A stretch of 13,666 nt of DNA from Clostridium sp. UBA3947 (GTDB taxonomy: Bacteria; Bacillota; Clostridia; Clostridiales; Clostridiaceae): assembly GCA_002385545.1 (NCBI GenBank), contig DGDR01000227.1, positions 1 to 13,666 on the forward strand, written 5' to 3'. The translations under genes were made by a program, and so were the position numbers. The notes below the pieces were generated by a model. It was given only the letters and a program-made list of their open reading frames with translations, was not told where the DNA came from and searched no databases. Shown here piece by piece: positions 13,336-13,666 of this stretch; within the stretch, counting starts at the first letter, position 1, and each line of letters begins with the position of its first letter.

Positions 13336-13666
13336 TTATGCAACAGTCTTACAATTATCAACCAGCAATTTTATTACCTTTTCGTTAGTAACATCTATCT
13401 TCAAATACTGGCTTTGAGCCTTAAGAAGAAAATCTACTGCCTTTTCTATATCCTGCTGTCCATACTGCTTAGCAAGCTCTTCAGCCTTAGTCTTTAATTC
13501 TTCTTCAGTAACTTCGATATTTTCAACCTTAGCAATTTCTGCAAGAACTAAGTCTGACTTTATCTTCTTAATAGCATTTTCTCTCATGAACTCCCTCATC
13601 TTAGTTTCATTGCTACCAGTATATTCATAGTATGTTGCTAAATCTAATCCCTGATACTTAAGTCTT
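13336..13666 (-). CDS. tig: Trigger factor, C-terminal part (partial)
   Basis: The frame is open to the window edge at 13665 and gives the last 109 residues of a protein of usual length about 430. The visible part matches the trigger-factor C-terminal chaperone domain: RLKYQGLDLATYYEYTGSN, then MREFMRENAIKKIKSDLVL, AEIAKVENIEVTEEELKTKA and the closing LLKAQSQYLKIDVTNEKVI (short pieces quoted). The internal ATG codons near 13599 are not starts. Trigger factor is the ribosome-bound folding chaperone and prolyl isomerase; the ribosome-binding and PPIase domains lie beyond the window. The order tig-clpP-clpX is widely kept in Firmicutes and Proteobacteria. A 13-bp inverted repeat follows the stop. 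Confidence 0.95.
   Translation of the reverse strand, partial: RLKYQGLDLATYYEYTGSNETKMREFMRENAIKKIKSDLVLAEIAKVENIEVTEEELKTKAEELAKQYGQQDIEKAVDFLLKAQSQYLKIDVTNEKVIKLLVDNCKTVA

Overview
The window is AT-rich, ordinary chromosome of a low-GC, endospore-forming Firmicute, most likely Clostridium in the broad sense. The grounds are the gene order tig-clpP-clpX-lonB-lonA-engB, a sporulation-type LonB, strong GGAGG-type ribosome binding sites, TTG and GTG starts, and very AT-rich spacers. The species cannot be named from the sequence alone.

Layout, left to right. (1) 1-382, plus strand: the 3' part of a PerR-type Fur-family peroxide sensor, facing (2) a TTG-started solute-binding lipoprotein on the minus strand (410-1654) across a bidirectional terminator. 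(3) Divergent from the lipoprotein is a membrane-anchored protein with an FG-GAP/VCBS-like Asp-rich motif (1754-2683, plus). (4) 2690-2828 has no ORF but holds three hairpins. Read on the minus strand it looks like a C-rich small RNA ending in a terminator. (5) A bactofilin gene (2955-3332, plus) with a good sigma-A promoter. (6) 3461-5860, minus: five small genes of unknown function forming two related units. Each unit begins with a two-segment membrane protein carrying the signature NTNIINV, preceded by a near-identical promoter, and ends with an Arg/Ser-rich protein carrying an I/V-D-x-N-Q-L motif and a shared C-terminal helical domain. (7) A 313-bp spacer (5861-6173) with a tandem heptamer repeat and inverted repeats. 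(8) 6174 to the end, minus: the proteostasis block, transcribed tig (partial), clpP, clpX, lonB, lonA, engB.

The proteostasis block is coherent. Trigger factor folds nascent chains, ClpXP and the two Lon proteases degrade damaged or regulatory proteins, and EngB, a ribosome-assembly GTPase, is coupled to lonA by a TAATG stop/start overlap. Terminators after tig (weak), clpX and lonB and promoters before clpP (weak), lonB (candidate) and lonA suggest clpP-clpX, lonB and lonA-engB as separate units.

The best candidate for an undescribed system is the duplicated membrane/soluble small-protein module at 3461-5860 with its shared promoters. The second is the putative C-rich sRNA, whose C-tract is exactly complementary to 10 nt at the bactofilin Shine-Dalgarno. 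No CRISPR array, insertion sequence, transposase, tRNA or rRNA was seen.
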